Notes: generated by a model from the letters alone, not told the origin. 54,076 nt of DNA from Actinomycetota bacterium (GCA_019347575.1 JAHWKY010000032.1:1-54076); one strand, 5' to 3'; shown: positions 27,112 through 36,866, counted from the stretch's first letter. A program made the numbers and translations.

Positions 27112-27173
27112 GCACTACCGCTGCGCTACTTGAGCGGTCGGGTTGTGCTACCGCTGCGCTACTTGAGCACTCG
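27112..27173. repeat. Two tandem copies of a dispersed intergenic motif
   Basis: Copies at 27112-27140 and 27145-27173, 33 bp apart, read GTGCTACCGCT...CTTGAGCACTCG in consensus; the first has small differences at both ends. Further copies lie at 35688-35715 and, inverted, at 52922-52950. They occupy the region directly upstream of the BTAD regulator start. Read on the minus strand the core TAGCGCAGCGGTAG resembles a tRNA D-arm. Confidence 0.8.
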
Positions 27174-30148
27174 TGCTGCACCCGGGGAGGGCTGGGCTGG
27201 ATATCCGTGTTCTGGGCCCCCTCGAGGTCGTTCACGGGGGTATCGCTCTGGAGCTCCCGGCGGGCCGCGTGCGTGAACTGCTGCTGCGTTTCGTCATCGC
27301 GGGGGCGCAGTCGCTGCCGGTGGAGCGGCTGATCACCGACCTGTGGCCCGAGAGCGAGAACCGCACGACCACGTCCACCGTGCGCACGTACGTGGCGCGC
27401 CTGCGGGGCGTGCTCCCGGCGGACCTCGTCGTGACGCGGACGGGCGGGTACGCCCTCGACCGCTCACAGGTCGACGTCGATGCGGAGCAGTTCGCGGACG
27501 AGGTCCGTCGCGCCGGCTCGCTGGTGATGCACGATCCCGAGCCGGCGCTCGAGCTCGTGCGTCGGGCGCTCGAGCGCTGGCGCGGACGCGCGTTCGAGGA
27601 GGTCGCCCATCGTGAGTGGGCCGCCGCGCCGGCGGCACAACTCGAGGCGGCCAGGCTCGACGCGCTGGAGCTCGAGGCGGAGGCAGAGCTGGCGATCGGT
27701 GGCCAGGCCGCGGCCGTGGCGGCCCGGCTCGCGGAACTCACCCGCGACCACCCCCTCCGGGAACGGCTCTGGCGCCACCGGATGGTGGCCCTCTACCACA
27801 GCGGTCGGCAGGCCGATGCCCTGGCCTGCTACCAGGAGGTGCGCCAGCTCCTGCAGGAGGAACTGGGCATCGAACCGGGAGCGGAGCTGCGCGAGCTGGA
27901 GGGAGCCATCCTCCGCCAGGACCCGTCGCTGACGGTCGAGGGGCCGGGGACGTGGCCGGTCGACCTCGAGCTGCCCGCCGATCCCGAACCAACGTCAGGG
28001 GTTCTGCTGACCACGCTGATCGGGCGCGAGGCCGATCTGCACGACGTCACGAGCTTGCTGGAGCACGTGGCGATCGTGACCCTCACGGGGCCGGCAGGGG
28101 TCGGCAAGTCCCGGCTCGCACGCGAGGTAGCAGGTCGCCTGCGGCGGAACCGGTCGGTGCGCATCGTCACTGCCGAGCTGGCCCAAGCCACGACCGAGGA
28201 CGCCGCCATCACGACCATCTTGGGAGAGCTCGGGGTGTCGAGGCGTGCTGGTGCCGACTCGCTCGTCCTGCTCCGTGATGCGCTCTCGGGCACCCAGCTC
28301 CTCCTCCTTCTGGACAACTGCGAGCATCTCGCCGCCGAACTCGGCCGTTTCGCCGCGGAGCTGGCGCGACGGGTCCCCGAGGTGCGCATCCTCGCGACCA
28401 GCCGCGAACCACTGGGCGTGGCGGGCGAGCGCGTACACCGCGTCGCGCCCCTCGACGTACCTGCCGCTGAAGCGTCGACGGACGAGATCGCGGGCGCCGA
28501 TGCCGTGCGCCTGTTCGTGGACCGCGCTCGCGTCGTCTCGCGCGACTTCGGCCTGGACGAGTCGAACGCGCGCGTCATCGCCAACATCTGTCGGCGTCTC
28601 GACGGCCTCCCCTTCGCCATCGAGCTCGCGGCGGCCCGGATGCGCATGTTCACGCCCCGCGACGTGGAGTCCCGCCTCGACGAGCGCTTCGGACTGCTCA
28701 CGGGTGCGCCCACAGCGGACGCGCGGTACGAGACGCTCCGGGAGGCGATCACGTGGTCGTACGAGCTGCTCGGCGCGTCCGAGCGGCGCTCGCTGCAGCA
28801 GCTGTCGGTGTTCGTCGGGAGCTTCGACGTGCGAGACGCGGCCGCGGTGATCGATCCCGATCACGACGGTGACGAGGTGGACATCATCGCGAGCCTCATC
28901 GACCGGTCGCTGCTCGTCGTCGAACGCCAGCGGGGCGAGGTCCGCTACCGCATGCTCGAGACCGTGCGGGCCTACGCGCACGAGCAGCTCGAGGCGTCCG
29001 GTGAGCTCGCCGCCGCCAGGAACCGTCACGCCCGTCACCTAGCCCGAGTCGCGGTGCGGGCCGGCGATCTACTCCACGGGCCCCGTGAGGTGGAGGGCCT
29101 GGCCGTGGTGACCGCCGCACTCGACGACCTGCGCGCTGCGTTCGAGTGGTGCATCGTCGCCGGGAGGTGGACCGACGCGGCACGGATGGTCACCAGCGTG
29201 CCGTGGGAACGCGTCGGTCGGACGGTCCAGTGGGAGATCACCCGCTTGGCGGTGCGTCTCGTCGCCGAGGGCCCCGAGCTCGATCCACGCCTCGATGCCC
29301 GTCTCCGCGGCACCGCGACGATCGGGCACTGGCTCGCAGGCGATGCCGACGCCGCCCGGACCGCGGGAGACGCCGCCCTCGAGGTGGCCGCGCGTGCGGA
29401 CGACGAGACCTACATCGTCACCGCCCTGGCGGTCGCGTGGGTGCGATGGGAATCCGGCGACGAGGAGGGCGCCGCGATGCTGTACGCGCCGTTGGCGGAC
29501 CCCTCGTTGGGAGACCGGGTCCCCGACGACGTCGCCGCGTACTGCCTCGGTGGCATGGTCATGGGGATGACGGAGCGAGCGATCGATCTGACGGGAGAGG
29601 CGTCGGCGTTCGTCGCGGAGCTCACCGAGACCGCCATCGCGCTGGCTGAACGCTCGGGGAGTCCGACCGCGACCGCCATGGCTCACCTGGCGCGCGCCTA
29701 CAGCCTGCTCGATGCCGACCTCGTCACCGCCCAGGTCGAGCTCGGTCACGTGGCGTCGGTCGACGGTCTCGCGCTGCCCACCTGGGCGCTGCACGCACGC
29801 AGCCACCTCGCCCGGCTGCGAGCGGCGGTGGGTGACGTCAACGGGTTGCACGAGGAACTCGCCGACATCCTCACCATCGCGCTGGCGACCGTCGACGAGA
29901 TGCACCTGCGCATGATCGGCGGCTTCGTGGGCGGGGCGCTCGCTGTCGCGGGTCACCTCGAGGTGGCCCCGACGCTCCGCCCCCTCGCGGTCGAGATCCA
30001 CACCATCCCCGGGCACCACGGGTGGCGGCCTGAGGTTGCCCAGCTCATGGGCTCCGACGACGCCCGGCCGTCGGTGCCGTCTCTGACGGGGCTGGAGCTG
30101 GAGCGGGTCATCCGTGCCGCGATCTCCGACCTGGCGACCGCCGGCTGA
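27173..30148 (+). CDS. AfsR/SARP-type regulator: OmpR-like HTH, BTAD, NB-ARC, TPR-like tail
   Basis: A 991-residue regulator. Residues about 10-95 form the winged-helix effector domain (IRVLGPLEVVHGGIALELPA, VERLITDLWPE, VRTYVARLRGVL). Residues 100-245 are the bacterial transcriptional activation domain (ALYHSGRQADALACYQEVRQ). Residues 275-530 are an AfsR-like NB-ARC ATPase with P-loop GPAGVGKSRLA near 306 and LLLLDNCEHL. The remainder is alpha-helical and TPR-like. Such proteins activate secondary-metabolite or stress genes. GTG 27173 opens the frame, but GGGGAGGG at 27184-27191 lies inside it and could instead serve a CTG at 27197. It is convergent with the next gene. Confidence 0.88.
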   Translation: MLHPGRAGLDIRVLGPLEVVHGGIALELPAGRVRELLLRFVIAGAQSLPVERLITDLWPESENRTTTSTVRTYVARLRGVLPADLVVTRTGGYALDRSQVDVDAEQFADEVRRAGSLVMHDPEPALELVRRALERWRGRAFEEVAHREWAAAPAAQLEAARLDALELEAEAELAIGGQAAAVAARLAELTRDHPLRERLWRHRMVALYHSGRQADALACYQEVRQLLQEELGIEPGAELRELEGAILRQDPSLTVEGPGTWPVDLELPADPEPTSGVLLTTLIGREADLHDVTSLLEHVAIVTLTGPAGVGKSRLAREVAGRLRRNRSVRIVTAELAQATTEDAAITTILGELGVSRRAGADSLVLLRDALSGTQLLLLLDNCEHLAAELGRFAAELARRVPEVRILATSREPLGVAGERVHRVAPLDVPAAEASTDEIAGADAVRLFVDRARVVSRDFGLDESNARVIANICRRLDGLPFAIELAAARMRMFTPRDVESRLDERFGLLTGAPTADARYETLREAITWSYELLGASERRSLQQLSVFVGSFDVRDAAAVIDPDHDGDEVDIIASLIDRSLLVVERQRGEVRYRMLETVRAYAHEQLEASGELAAARNRHARHLARVAVRAGDLLHGPREVEGLAVVTAALDDLRAAFEWCIVAGRWTDAARMVTSVPWERVGRTVQWEITRLAVRLVAEGPELDPRLDARLRGTATIGHWLAGDADAARTAGDAALEVAARADDETYIVTALAVAWVRWESGDEEGAAMLYAPLADPSLGDRVPDDVAAYCLGGMVMGMTERAIDLTGEASAFVAELTETAIALAERSGSPTATAMAHLARAYSLLDADLVTAQVELGHVASVDGLALPTWALHARSHLARLRAAVGDVNGLHEELADILTIALATVDEMHLRMIGGFVGGALAVAGHLEVAPTLRPLAVEIHTIPGHHGWRPEVAQLMGSDDARPSVPSLTGLELERVIRAAISDLATAG

Positions 30149-33100
30149 TCAGGACGCTTCCGGAGCGGGGCTGACGTCGGGGAACGGAGCGGGCTCGACC
30201 CCGATCTCCTGCATCCTGGCCGTGTAGGCGCGGTAGCGACGGCGCGATTCGCCCCGTCGACCTGCTCGCTCCAGGCACGCCACCAGCCGCAGGTGCGCGG
30301 CCTCGTCGAAGGGGTCGCGTTCGACCACGCGCAGCAGCAACCGGACCGCGCCGTGGCTGTCACCGCGACCCTCCTCGAGGTCGACCAGCGCCATCACGAC
30401 CTGCAGGTACAGCTCCGACGCGTCGTCGCGTGCGATCGCCAGCCACGACAGCATGGGCCAGCCCTCGAGTAGCTCACCCCCGTACGTCGCCTCCGCGGTG
30501 ACGAGGTGAGCCTCGGCCACGACCGGACGGCCGTCACGGACGGCCGACAAGCCACGCTCTGCCTCGTCGCGGAAGACCTCGAGGTCGCTGCTGATGCGTG
30601 CGGGGTCGATGCGCAGGTCTCCGATCGCCGCGGCGGCGTCCTCGTCGAGGGGCTCCAGGGCCCCCTGCAGATCACCCAGCGCGTCGATCAGGCGGCTCTG
30701 CGCATCATCGGCGTCGGGCCACAGCGTCGCCGCGATGCGTTCCCGCGGCCCCGAGCGATCCTGCATCACGACGAGGTAGGCGAACAGCTGGCGGGCATCG
30801 CTGTCGGTCGTCACGCTGGTCACGGGACGGCTGGAGTGCTGCAGCTCGAAGCCGCCGAGGACGCGCATGTGGAGGGGCGCCGCGGTCTCGGCACGGAGCG
30901 TGGTCAGGGTCGCCTCGCCCTGGTCCGCCCACGTGCGAGCGCCGCGGGTGCGCAGGGTCCGCACCGCTGCCTCGATGGTCGCGATCGAAGCCGCAGCCGG
31001 TTCGAGGGCTGCGAGTGCGACATCGGTGCGCGCCTCCTCGAGCACGCAACCCATGCGTGACCACAGCGTGCGTGCCTCCTCGAGCAGCGCTCGGCACTCC
31101 TGCGGGTCGGTCGTGAGTCGAGCTCGTAGCACTAGGTGGGTGGCCAGTCCCGGTCGATCGCGGCGCGACCTCGCCACCCGGAGCCCCTCGACGTTGGCCT
31201 GGGTCGCCGACGAGGTCTCTCCCTGTGCCAGGGCCACCTCGGTCAAGGCGGCCAGAGCGTCGACGTGTCCCAGCGAATCGGGATGCATGCTCGCGCGGTC
31301 CGCCAGCTCCCGCGCGCGTCGCGGGTCGTGGGGCAGCACGAGGCGGGCGAGGCCGGCCAGAGCGGGGACCGTGCCCTGGGTGTCTCCGACCGGGGCGCAC
31401 TGGGCCAGTGCCTCCTCGAACGACGACATCGCGAGGGCCCGCTCGCCACGGACTTGGTACAGCTCGCCGAGGTGGCCGAGCGCGTAGCCGACCCAGCGCG
31501 AACCGGTGCGTTCGAAGCTCTCGCGGCTGGTCACCAGATCGGCTGTCGCCTCGTCGAGGCGCCCGAGCCTGCGTAGGACCTGGCCACGGTTCGACAGCGC
31601 CATGGCTTGCAGCGGTACGGCGCCGATCAGGTCGGCGTGACGCAGCGAGACCTCGAGCTCGGCCAACGCTTCCACGTGCTCGCCCTCTTCCAGCAGTCGT
31701 GAGCCGCGGTTCGTGCGGACACGCACCAGCTGGAGGAGGTCGCCGGCTCGTTCGGCGTGCTCGAGTGCCCGCAGGTAGTAGTGGTCGTTGGCTGCCCGGT
31801 CGCCGTCGACCGCGGCCAGCATGGCGCGGAGTGTGTAGGTCGCGGCGAGCGCGTGGTCGTGATGGTGCGACCGGGTGATCTCGATGGCGTGCTCGGCCTC
31901 ACGACGCGCCGAGTCGATATCGCTCTGCATCCAGGCCGCGGCGCCGGCCCAGGCGTGGACCATCGCGCGGTCCCCGGGTGAGCCCTCGTCCCCGGTACGT
32001 GCGTACAGCTCGCGAGCCTGGTCGAGTTCCCCACCGAAGTGCAGCAGCATGCCCGTGCGCCACGCGAGCCAGGGCGGGACCGGATCGAGCGCCCGGCTCG
32101 CGTGCTCGAACCAGGTCAGCGCACGACCACGGTCACCCGCCATGCGCCACGCCTCACCGATCAGCGCGGCGAGGTCGGCGGCCGCCTCTGGACCGAGCGA
32201 GAGCCCCTCCGTCGTGGATGCCTCGCTGGTGAACAGGATCGCCGGATCACGGGCGGCCTCACCGACCGTCTCGAGGACCGACGGCCACGCGCCGTCCTGC
32301 AGCAGGCGGCGTCCGTGTTCGAGGAGCAGCGACAGGGGTTCCATCCGGTCGGGGGTGCGTCGGAGGTGGCGCAGCGCCGCCGCGGGGTCGTCGACGCGAC
32401 GCAGCTCACGCGCCGCGGCGAGGTTCGCCCGGCTGCGCAGCTCGTCGTCGACGAGCAGCACGTCCGCGGTCGCTGCTCCCACCTCGAGGACGTCGGACCT
32501 CACGCCCAGCGATCGGATCAAGCCATCCGCTGCCAGGCCGGGCACGATCGACAGGACCGGGAACCCGGTCACGGCTGCCAGTAGCTGAGGGGTCGCGCTC
32601 TCGAGCGCGTCGAGCGTCTCGAGCAACGTGCGGTCGGTGTCGTCGCGGCTCTCGACGAGTTCACGCGCGACCGCGGTCACGCTGTCCAAGGGTGGTCCGC
32701 CACCCAGACGCAGCCGCGCGGCCGCCAGCGTGGCGGCTTCGGGGTTGCCGTCGGCGAACCTCACGACCGCCTCGACGGCCGCATCGGTCCCGGAGCGGCC
32801 GAGTTGCCTCCGCGCGAGATCGATGACCTCGGCGTCCTCGAGTCGGAGCGTCGCGTCATCGATCGTGGCGACGCCCCCGCTGGTGCGCAGCCGATCGGTG
32901 CGCAGGCCGGGATCGCGACGTGCGATCAGCACCAGGCGGAGTTCCGGCGGGGCGTTCCGAGCGATGGCCTCGAGCAGGGCGACGCAGGTCCGCGAGGTCG
33001 CGAGGTGATCGGCCCCGTCGACCACGAAGTACAGGTCGCGTGACAGCGCGTCCGTGAGGGCCTCGCCGACCGACGCCGCCAGGGTCTCGGCCCGAGATCG

Positions 33101-33877
33101 ACTGCTCCGCTGATCCTCGCTCTGGAGTCCCGCTCCCAGTTCGTTCAGCGTGGCCGGCAGACCCGGAACTCGGATCCGCAGACCGCTCACGATCTCGCGT
33201 GCGAGCGTCGCGGGACGAAGTCCATCCCTCGGGATCGACAGCCACACCGTCGGGTGCAGGTCGGCCAACGCACGCACGAGGGTGGTCTTCCCCGAGCCCG
33301 CGCGACCGAGGACCAGGCTCAGGCGTGCGCGACGGGTCGCCTCCTGGAGCCGATCCACCAGCCGTGCCGGTGGGCCCGCGAGGCGGCCCGCCATCGGCGG
33401 GACGCTCCTGGCCGCATCGACGCGGTACGCCATCGCGGCCCCGGCGGGACCGGCGTGGTCGAGCGGCACCGGCACGAACCTGTGCTCGGTGGAGGCCCCC
33501 AAGACGTCGTGCACGACCGCCGAGGCCAGCACGGCGCCGGGCTCGGCTGCCTCGGTCAGCCGCCGGCACACGTTCACCGCCGAGCCGTAGACCTCCCCGT
33601 CGCGGTGGGTGAGCTCACCGATGTGGATCGCCAGACGGACCGGACGGCCCCAGCCCAGGTCGTCCTGCAACCCCATCGCGAAGGACAGGGCACGCGGCGC
33701 GGAGGTGAACGCGAGCACGTGCTCCTTGCCCTGACTGCGCAGGAGCGCGCCCCGATGCGCCTGCGCTCGTTCGGCGAGGGCATCCGTGGTCGCCCGGGTA
33801 TCGGCGTACGGCGTCGGGCCGTCGACGTCCACGACGACGATGGCGACGGTCCCCTGGAGCAGCGCTGTGTCCACCAC
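30149..33877 (-). CDS. Giant BTAD regulator with N-terminal cyclase-homology and ATPase domains
   Basis: A 1242-residue protein. Residues 8-155 are a class III adenylate/guanylate cyclase homology domain (IVVVDVDGPTPYADTRATTD, IHIGELTHRDGEVYGSAVNV, LTEAAEPGAVLASAVVHD). The expected metal-binding pattern is not clearly complete, so it may be a non-catalytic sensor. Near residue 190 is a P-loop (GRAGSGKTTLVRAL) of a STAND-type ATPase. Residues 550-980 are TPR-like helices. The last 240 residues are a DNA-binding-like plus BTAD module (HMRVLGGFELQHSSRPV, RLVACLERAGRRGESRRRYR). Domain order is inverted relative to the neighbour, with the BTAD at the C-terminus. Its stop directly abuts that of the convergent regulator. 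Confidence 0.82.
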   Translation of the reverse strand: MVDTALLQGTVAIVVVDVDGPTPYADTRATTDALAERAQAHRGALLRSQGKEHVLAFTSAPRALSFAMGLQDDLGWGRPVRLAIHIGELTHRDGEVYGSAVNVCRRLTEAAEPGAVLASAVVHDVLGASTEHRFVPVPLDHAGPAGAAMAYRVDAARSVPPMAGRLAGPPARLVDRLQEATRRARLSLVLGRAGSGKTTLVRALADLHPTVWLSIPRDGLRPATLAREIVSGLRIRVPGLPATLNELGAGLQSEDQRSSRSRAETLAASVGEALTDALSRDLYFVVDGADHLATSRTCVALLEAIARNAPPELRLVLIARRDPGLRTDRLRTSGGVATIDDATLRLEDAEVIDLARRQLGRSGTDAAVEAVVRFADGNPEAATLAAARLRLGGGPPLDSVTAVARELVESRDDTDRTLLETLDALESATPQLLAAVTGFPVLSIVPGLAADGLIRSLGVRSDVLEVGAATADVLLVDDELRSRANLAAARELRRVDDPAAALRHLRRTPDRMEPLSLLLEHGRRLLQDGAWPSVLETVGEAARDPAILFTSEASTTEGLSLGPEAAADLAALIGEAWRMAGDRGRALTWFEHASRALDPVPPWLAWRTGMLLHFGGELDQARELYARTGDEGSPGDRAMVHAWAGAAAWMQSDIDSARREAEHAIEITRSHHHDHALAATYTLRAMLAAVDGDRAANDHYYLRALEHAERAGDLLQLVRVRTNRGSRLLEEGEHVEALAELEVSLRHADLIGAVPLQAMALSNRGQVLRRLGRLDEATADLVTSRESFERTGSRWVGYALGHLGELYQVRGERALAMSSFEEALAQCAPVGDTQGTVPALAGLARLVLPHDPRRARELADRASMHPDSLGHVDALAALTEVALAQGETSSATQANVEGLRVARSRRDRPGLATHLVLRARLTTDPQECRALLEEARTLWSRMGCVLEEARTDVALAALEPAAASIATIEAAVRTLRTRGARTWADQGEATLTTLRAETAAPLHMRVLGGFELQHSSRPVTSVTTDSDARQLFAYLVVMQDRSGPRERIAATLWPDADDAQSRLIDALGDLQGALEPLDEDAAAAIGDLRIDPARISSDLEVFRDEAERGLSAVRDGRPVVAEAHLVTAEATYGGELLEGWPMLSWLAIARDDASELYLQVVMALVDLEEGRGDSHGAVRLLLRVVERDPFDEAAHLRLVACLERAGRRGESRRRYRAYTARMQEIGVEPAPFPDVSPAPEAS

Positions 33878-33908
33878 GTCCCCCCCTCGCCCCGCGAGCC
33901 TAATAGCC

Positions 33909-34715
33909 TCAACGTGCCCGGTTCGGGTGTCCGGCGACGGATCCGCGACCGGGCGGCGCAGGGTCGAGGATGGTGCCGAAGCGTCGGCTCAACGCGTCGA
34001 TGTGGGAGCCCGGCCAGTAGATCCGGCGGCAGCCGGTGCAGCGCGAGAACGTGTCGTGCTCGACGCGCGTCCGCGGAGGCAACTCGTCCAGCACGTCAGC
34101 CTTGGAGACGGCCGCGAGGGGGGCGTTGCACTCGGCGCATCGCGTGAAGGGTCGGGCGCGATCAGCGAGGTCGTAGCGCGTGACGACCTCCGTCACCTGC
34201 TCGTCGGGTTCCGACGATCTCGGGCAGTAGCCGTGGACGATGACGCGGCGCATCAACAGCTGACGATCGCGCGTCAGCAGGACGCGCTCGTCCTCGACCG
34301 CTCGCTCGGCCAGGTCGGCGTCGTCAGCGTCCGTGGCGTACCACGTGTCGAAACCGAGCAGTCGAAGTCGGCGGGCCAACGTGCCGAGGTGCACGTCGGC
34401 GACGAAGCGTCGTGGGTCGGGGGGATCCGGCCACAGCCGAGGGAGGGGTGCCAGATCATCGAGTGGCGGGTACACCGCGACGCGGGCGGCCGAGCTGATC
34501 AGCGTGTCGAGTCGGACGCTCTCGCCGTCGATCAGGACCGCTCCGACCTCGACGTGGGGAACGCCGAGCGACTCGATCAGGTCCTTGACCGAGCGAGGCT
34601 CACCCAAGGGCACGCTGGCCACCCCGTGGCGATCCACCTCCGAGCAGAACCAGTCCAGGTCGCCGTAGAGACGCACCTCGACGCGCTCGTCGTGGGGCCG
34701 GTCCGAAGGTGGCAC
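33909..34715 (-). CDS. Mut7-C RNase-domain protein with ubiquitin-like N-terminus
   Basis: A 268-residue protein. The first 85 residues (VEVRLYGDLDWF, VKDLIESLGVPHVEVGAVLI) look like the Mut7-C-associated ubiquitin-like domain. Residues 100-250 are the Mut7-C (PIN-like) RNase domain: FVADVHLGTLARRLRLLGFD followed by TWYATDADDADLAERAVEDE supply the acidic residues, then VLLTRDRQLLMRR. A zinc ribbon follows (CAECNAPL and CTGCRRIYW). Such proteins are predicted RNases, though few have been tested. Downstream of DUF1028 with 9 bases between, so possibly co-transcribed with it. Confidence 0.85.
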   Translation of the reverse strand: MPPSDRPHDERVEVRLYGDLDWFCSEVDRHGVASVPLGEPRSVKDLIESLGVPHVEVGAVLIDGESVRLDTLISSAARVAVYPPLDDLAPLPRLWPDPPDPRRFVADVHLGTLARRLRLLGFDTWYATDADDADLAERAVEDERVLLTRDRQLLMRRVIVHGYCPRSSEPDEQVTEVVTRYDLADRARPFTRCAECNAPLAAVSKADVLDELPPRTRVEHDTFSRCTGCRRIYWPGSHIDALSRRFGTILDPAPPGRGSVAGHPNRAR

Positions 34716-34724
34716 CTGCCCACG

Positions 34725-35597
34725 TTACGTGCCCGGGCCCGATCCCTCGGTGTCCGGCAGGGCGAGGTCCGCCCGGAGGTGCGCGAGCACCAGCGGGTCG
34801 ATGTGATCGGCGTCGGTCCAGCGCTCCTCGAGGTTCTCCCACCCCATGTAGTCCAGCAGGGGCGAGGTCAGGCCACCACCGGGGTCATCCAGCCAGCCGT
34901 GGGCGTGGAGACGTGCCGCGAGCTCGCGCCGGAGGGTCTCGTCGAGCGCGACCCACTCGGAGCGCGCTGCCCGGTCGAAGTAGTAGTCGTGCACCTCGAG
35001 CAGCTCGTTCAGGCGTTCGATGGGATCGTCGTGGTGGTCGACGCGCAGATCGACGAGGCGGTCGTGGTTGCCGCCGTAGCCACCGCCAGGTCGGCGGACC
35101 ACCAGGGCAGCCGATTCCATCCCGCGCTTCTCGCCTCCGGCGGCCTGACCCGCTCGCAGCGCGGCCACGAGCCGGTGTGCCAAGGCCCCCTGGGAACCGC
35201 GGAACGTCTCGGCCATTGCCTCGAGCACCTGTAGGCCCACGAGGACGTTGCCCTGCACGGCGAACCCGTCTCCGGTCAGCGAGCCTCGGTAGGGGAAGCA
35301 CTCCTCGCCCGTGTGCGACGCGGAGCATCCGTCCGCCGCGACGAGACCGGTCTGGCGCAGCGGGGCCGCCGGATCGGCACGTACGAGCTCGTCGAGGATG
35401 TCGTCGGGATCCTGCCCGGCCTCGAGTCGGTCGAGTGCGCGGGGACCCACCATCACGTCAGGGTAGGCCTGCACGGCGGCGGCGCCGACGCCTCCCCGCG
35501 CCCACGGCACGATCGCCCCGACGGCCACGAACTTCGACTGGACCGCGACGCCGACGTCGTCCGCGTCGGGATCCGCCGCGACGATGGAGAACGTCAC
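34725..35597 (-). CDS. DUF1028 family (Ntn-hydrolase-like) protein
   Basis: A 290-residue protein. VTFSIVAADPDADDVGVAVQ at the N-terminus, then SKFVAVGAIVPWARGGVGAA, LTGDGFAVQGNVLVG and ESAALVVRRPGGGYGG are DUF1028 hallmarks. The fold resembles N-terminal nucleophile hydrolases, but the reaction is not known. I chose GTG 35597, which has a purine-rich AGGGAGATGGC site, over the in-frame extension to 35684. The C-terminal 80 residues, HAHGWLDDPGGGLTSPLLDY, may form a peptidoglycan-binding-like module as in some relatives. Confidence 0.85.
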   Translation of the reverse strand: MTFSIVAADPDADDVGVAVQSKFVAVGAIVPWARGGVGAAAVQAYPDVMVGPRALDRLEAGQDPDDILDELVRADPAAPLRQTGLVAADGCSASHTGEECFPYRGSLTGDGFAVQGNVLVGLQVLEAMAETFRGSQGALAHRLVAALRAGQAAGGEKRGMESAALVVRRPGGGYGGNHDRLVDLRVDHHDDPIERLNELLEVHDYYFDRAARSEWVALDETLRRELAARLHAHGWLDDPGGGLTSPLLDYMGWENLEERWTDADHIDPLVLAHLRADLALPDTEGSGPGT

Positions 35598-35687
35598 ACG
35601 CCATCTCCCTCTCGCACGCCGCGGCTTCTCGCCGACGCGGAGCCTACGGCGGCCTGTGGCAGGGACCGAACGCCGTACCCTCATGTC

Positions 35688-35715
35688 GTGCTACCGCTCG
35701 CTACTTGAGCACTCG
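35688..35715 (+). repeat. Dispersed intergenic motif, copy 3
   Basis: GTGCTACCGCTCGC followed by TACTTGAGCACTCG, one base shorter than the copies at 27 kb. It lies between the DUF1028 start and the AmrS start, 29 bases upstream of the latter. Confidence 0.8.
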
Positions 35716-35744
35716 GCCTGCGGCCCGCCTCCGAGGGAACGACC

Positions 35745-36866
35745 ATGCAGTCCCTGCACACCCCGACCGACGACCCGTCCGTCGTCGTGACGCGCTACGC
35801 CACCCCGCTCGACGACGGCACCGTCCGCTGCGACGTCTGCCCACGGGCGTGCAGCCTGCGCGACGGACAACGGGGCCTGTGCTTCGTGCGAGCGCGGCAG
35901 GGCGACGACATCGTCCTGACCACCTACGGTCGCTCGAGCGGCTTCTGTGTCGATCCGATCGAGAAGAAGCCGCTCAACCACTTCCTCCCCGGTTCCGCCG
36001 TGCTGTCGTTCGGCACCGCCGGCTGCAACCTCACCTGCCGGTTCTGCCAGAACTGGGACATCTCGAAGTCCCGCGAGATCGACACCCTTGCCGACACGGC
36101 CGGGCCCGAACTGATCGCGCAGACCGCCGAAGCCCTCGGCTGCCGCAGCGTCGCGTTCACCTACAACGACCCCACCATCTTCCTCGAGTACGCCGCCGAC
36201 GCGGCCGACGCGTGTCGCGAGCGCGGTATCCGGGCCGTGGCCGTGACTGCGGGCTACATCAACCCTGAGGCTCGGCGCGACCTGTACGCACACCTCGACG
36301 CCGCCAACGTCGACCTCAAGGGGTTCACCGACCGCTTCTACCAGCGGCTGTGCACCGGCCAGCTGGACCCCGTGCTCGACACGCTCCGCTACCTGGTGCA
36401 CGAGACCGACGTCTGGACCGAGGTCACGACGCTGCTCATCCCCGGCCAGAACGACAGCGACGAGGAACTCGACGAGATGACCCGCTGGATCGTCGACGAG
36501 CTCGGTGACGACGTGCCGCTGCACCTGACCGCGTTCCACCCGGACTTCAAGATGCGCGACGTCCCGCCGACCCCGCCGGGCACACTGACCCGAGCTCGAG
36601 AGATCGCTCTGCGGAACGGGCTGCACCACGTCTACACCGGCAACGTCCACGACGTCGACGGGCAGTCCACGCGCTGCGCCGACTGCGGCACGGTCGTGAT
36701 CGAACGTGACTGGTACCAGCTCGGGACGTACCGCCTCACCGATCGGGGCGCCTGTCAGGTGTGCGGTGCGGACGTGCCGGGCGTCTTCGACGGACCGGTC
36801 GGGACGTGGGGGGAGCGTCGCCTACCGGTGCACCTCGCGTCCGCGTCGGGGCAGCGGACCGCGTGA
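35745..36866 (+). CDS. amrS: AmmeMemoRadiSam system radical SAM protein AmrS
   Basis: A 373-residue radical SAM enzyme. The 4Fe-4S motif is CNLTCRFCQNWD with Cys 94, 98 and 101. Upstream, CDVCPRACSLRDGQRGLCFV and GFCVDPIEKKPLNHFLPGS are specific to this family. SVAFTYNDPTIFLEYAADAA and the C-terminal CADCGTVVIERDWY...CQVCGADVPGVF zinc-ribbon-like pair also match. The AmmeMemoRadiSam genes occur together in many prokaryotes, with an unsettled role in protein or nucleic-acid modification. ATG is preceded by GAGGGAA. It overlaps amrB by 3 bases. Confidence 0.93.
   Translation: MQSLHTPTDDPSVVVTRYATPLDDGTVRCDVCPRACSLRDGQRGLCFVRARQGDDIVLTTYGRSSGFCVDPIEKKPLNHFLPGSAVLSFGTAGCNLTCRFCQNWDISKSREIDTLADTAGPELIAQTAEALGCRSVAFTYNDPTIFLEYAADAADACRERGIRAVAVTAGYINPEARRDLYAHLDAANVDLKGFTDRFYQRLCTGQLDPVLDTLRYLVHETDVWTEVTTLLIPGQNDSDEELDEMTRWIVDELGDDVPLHLTAFHPDFKMRDVPPTPPGTLTRAREIALRNGLHHVYTGNVHDVDGQSTRCADCGTVVIERDWYQLGTYRLTDRGACQVCGADVPGVFDGPVGTWGERRLPVHLASASGQRTA

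Noticed and set aside
27112-27173. A real tRNA gene at the D-arm-like repeats
   Set aside because: Only the D-arm-like core is present; there is no acceptor stem, anticodon arm or T-arm at the right distance, and the unit repeats every 33 bp.
34709-36268. 519-codon + strand open frame
   Set aside because: Overlaps DUF1028 and amrS in another frame; very Arg-rich.
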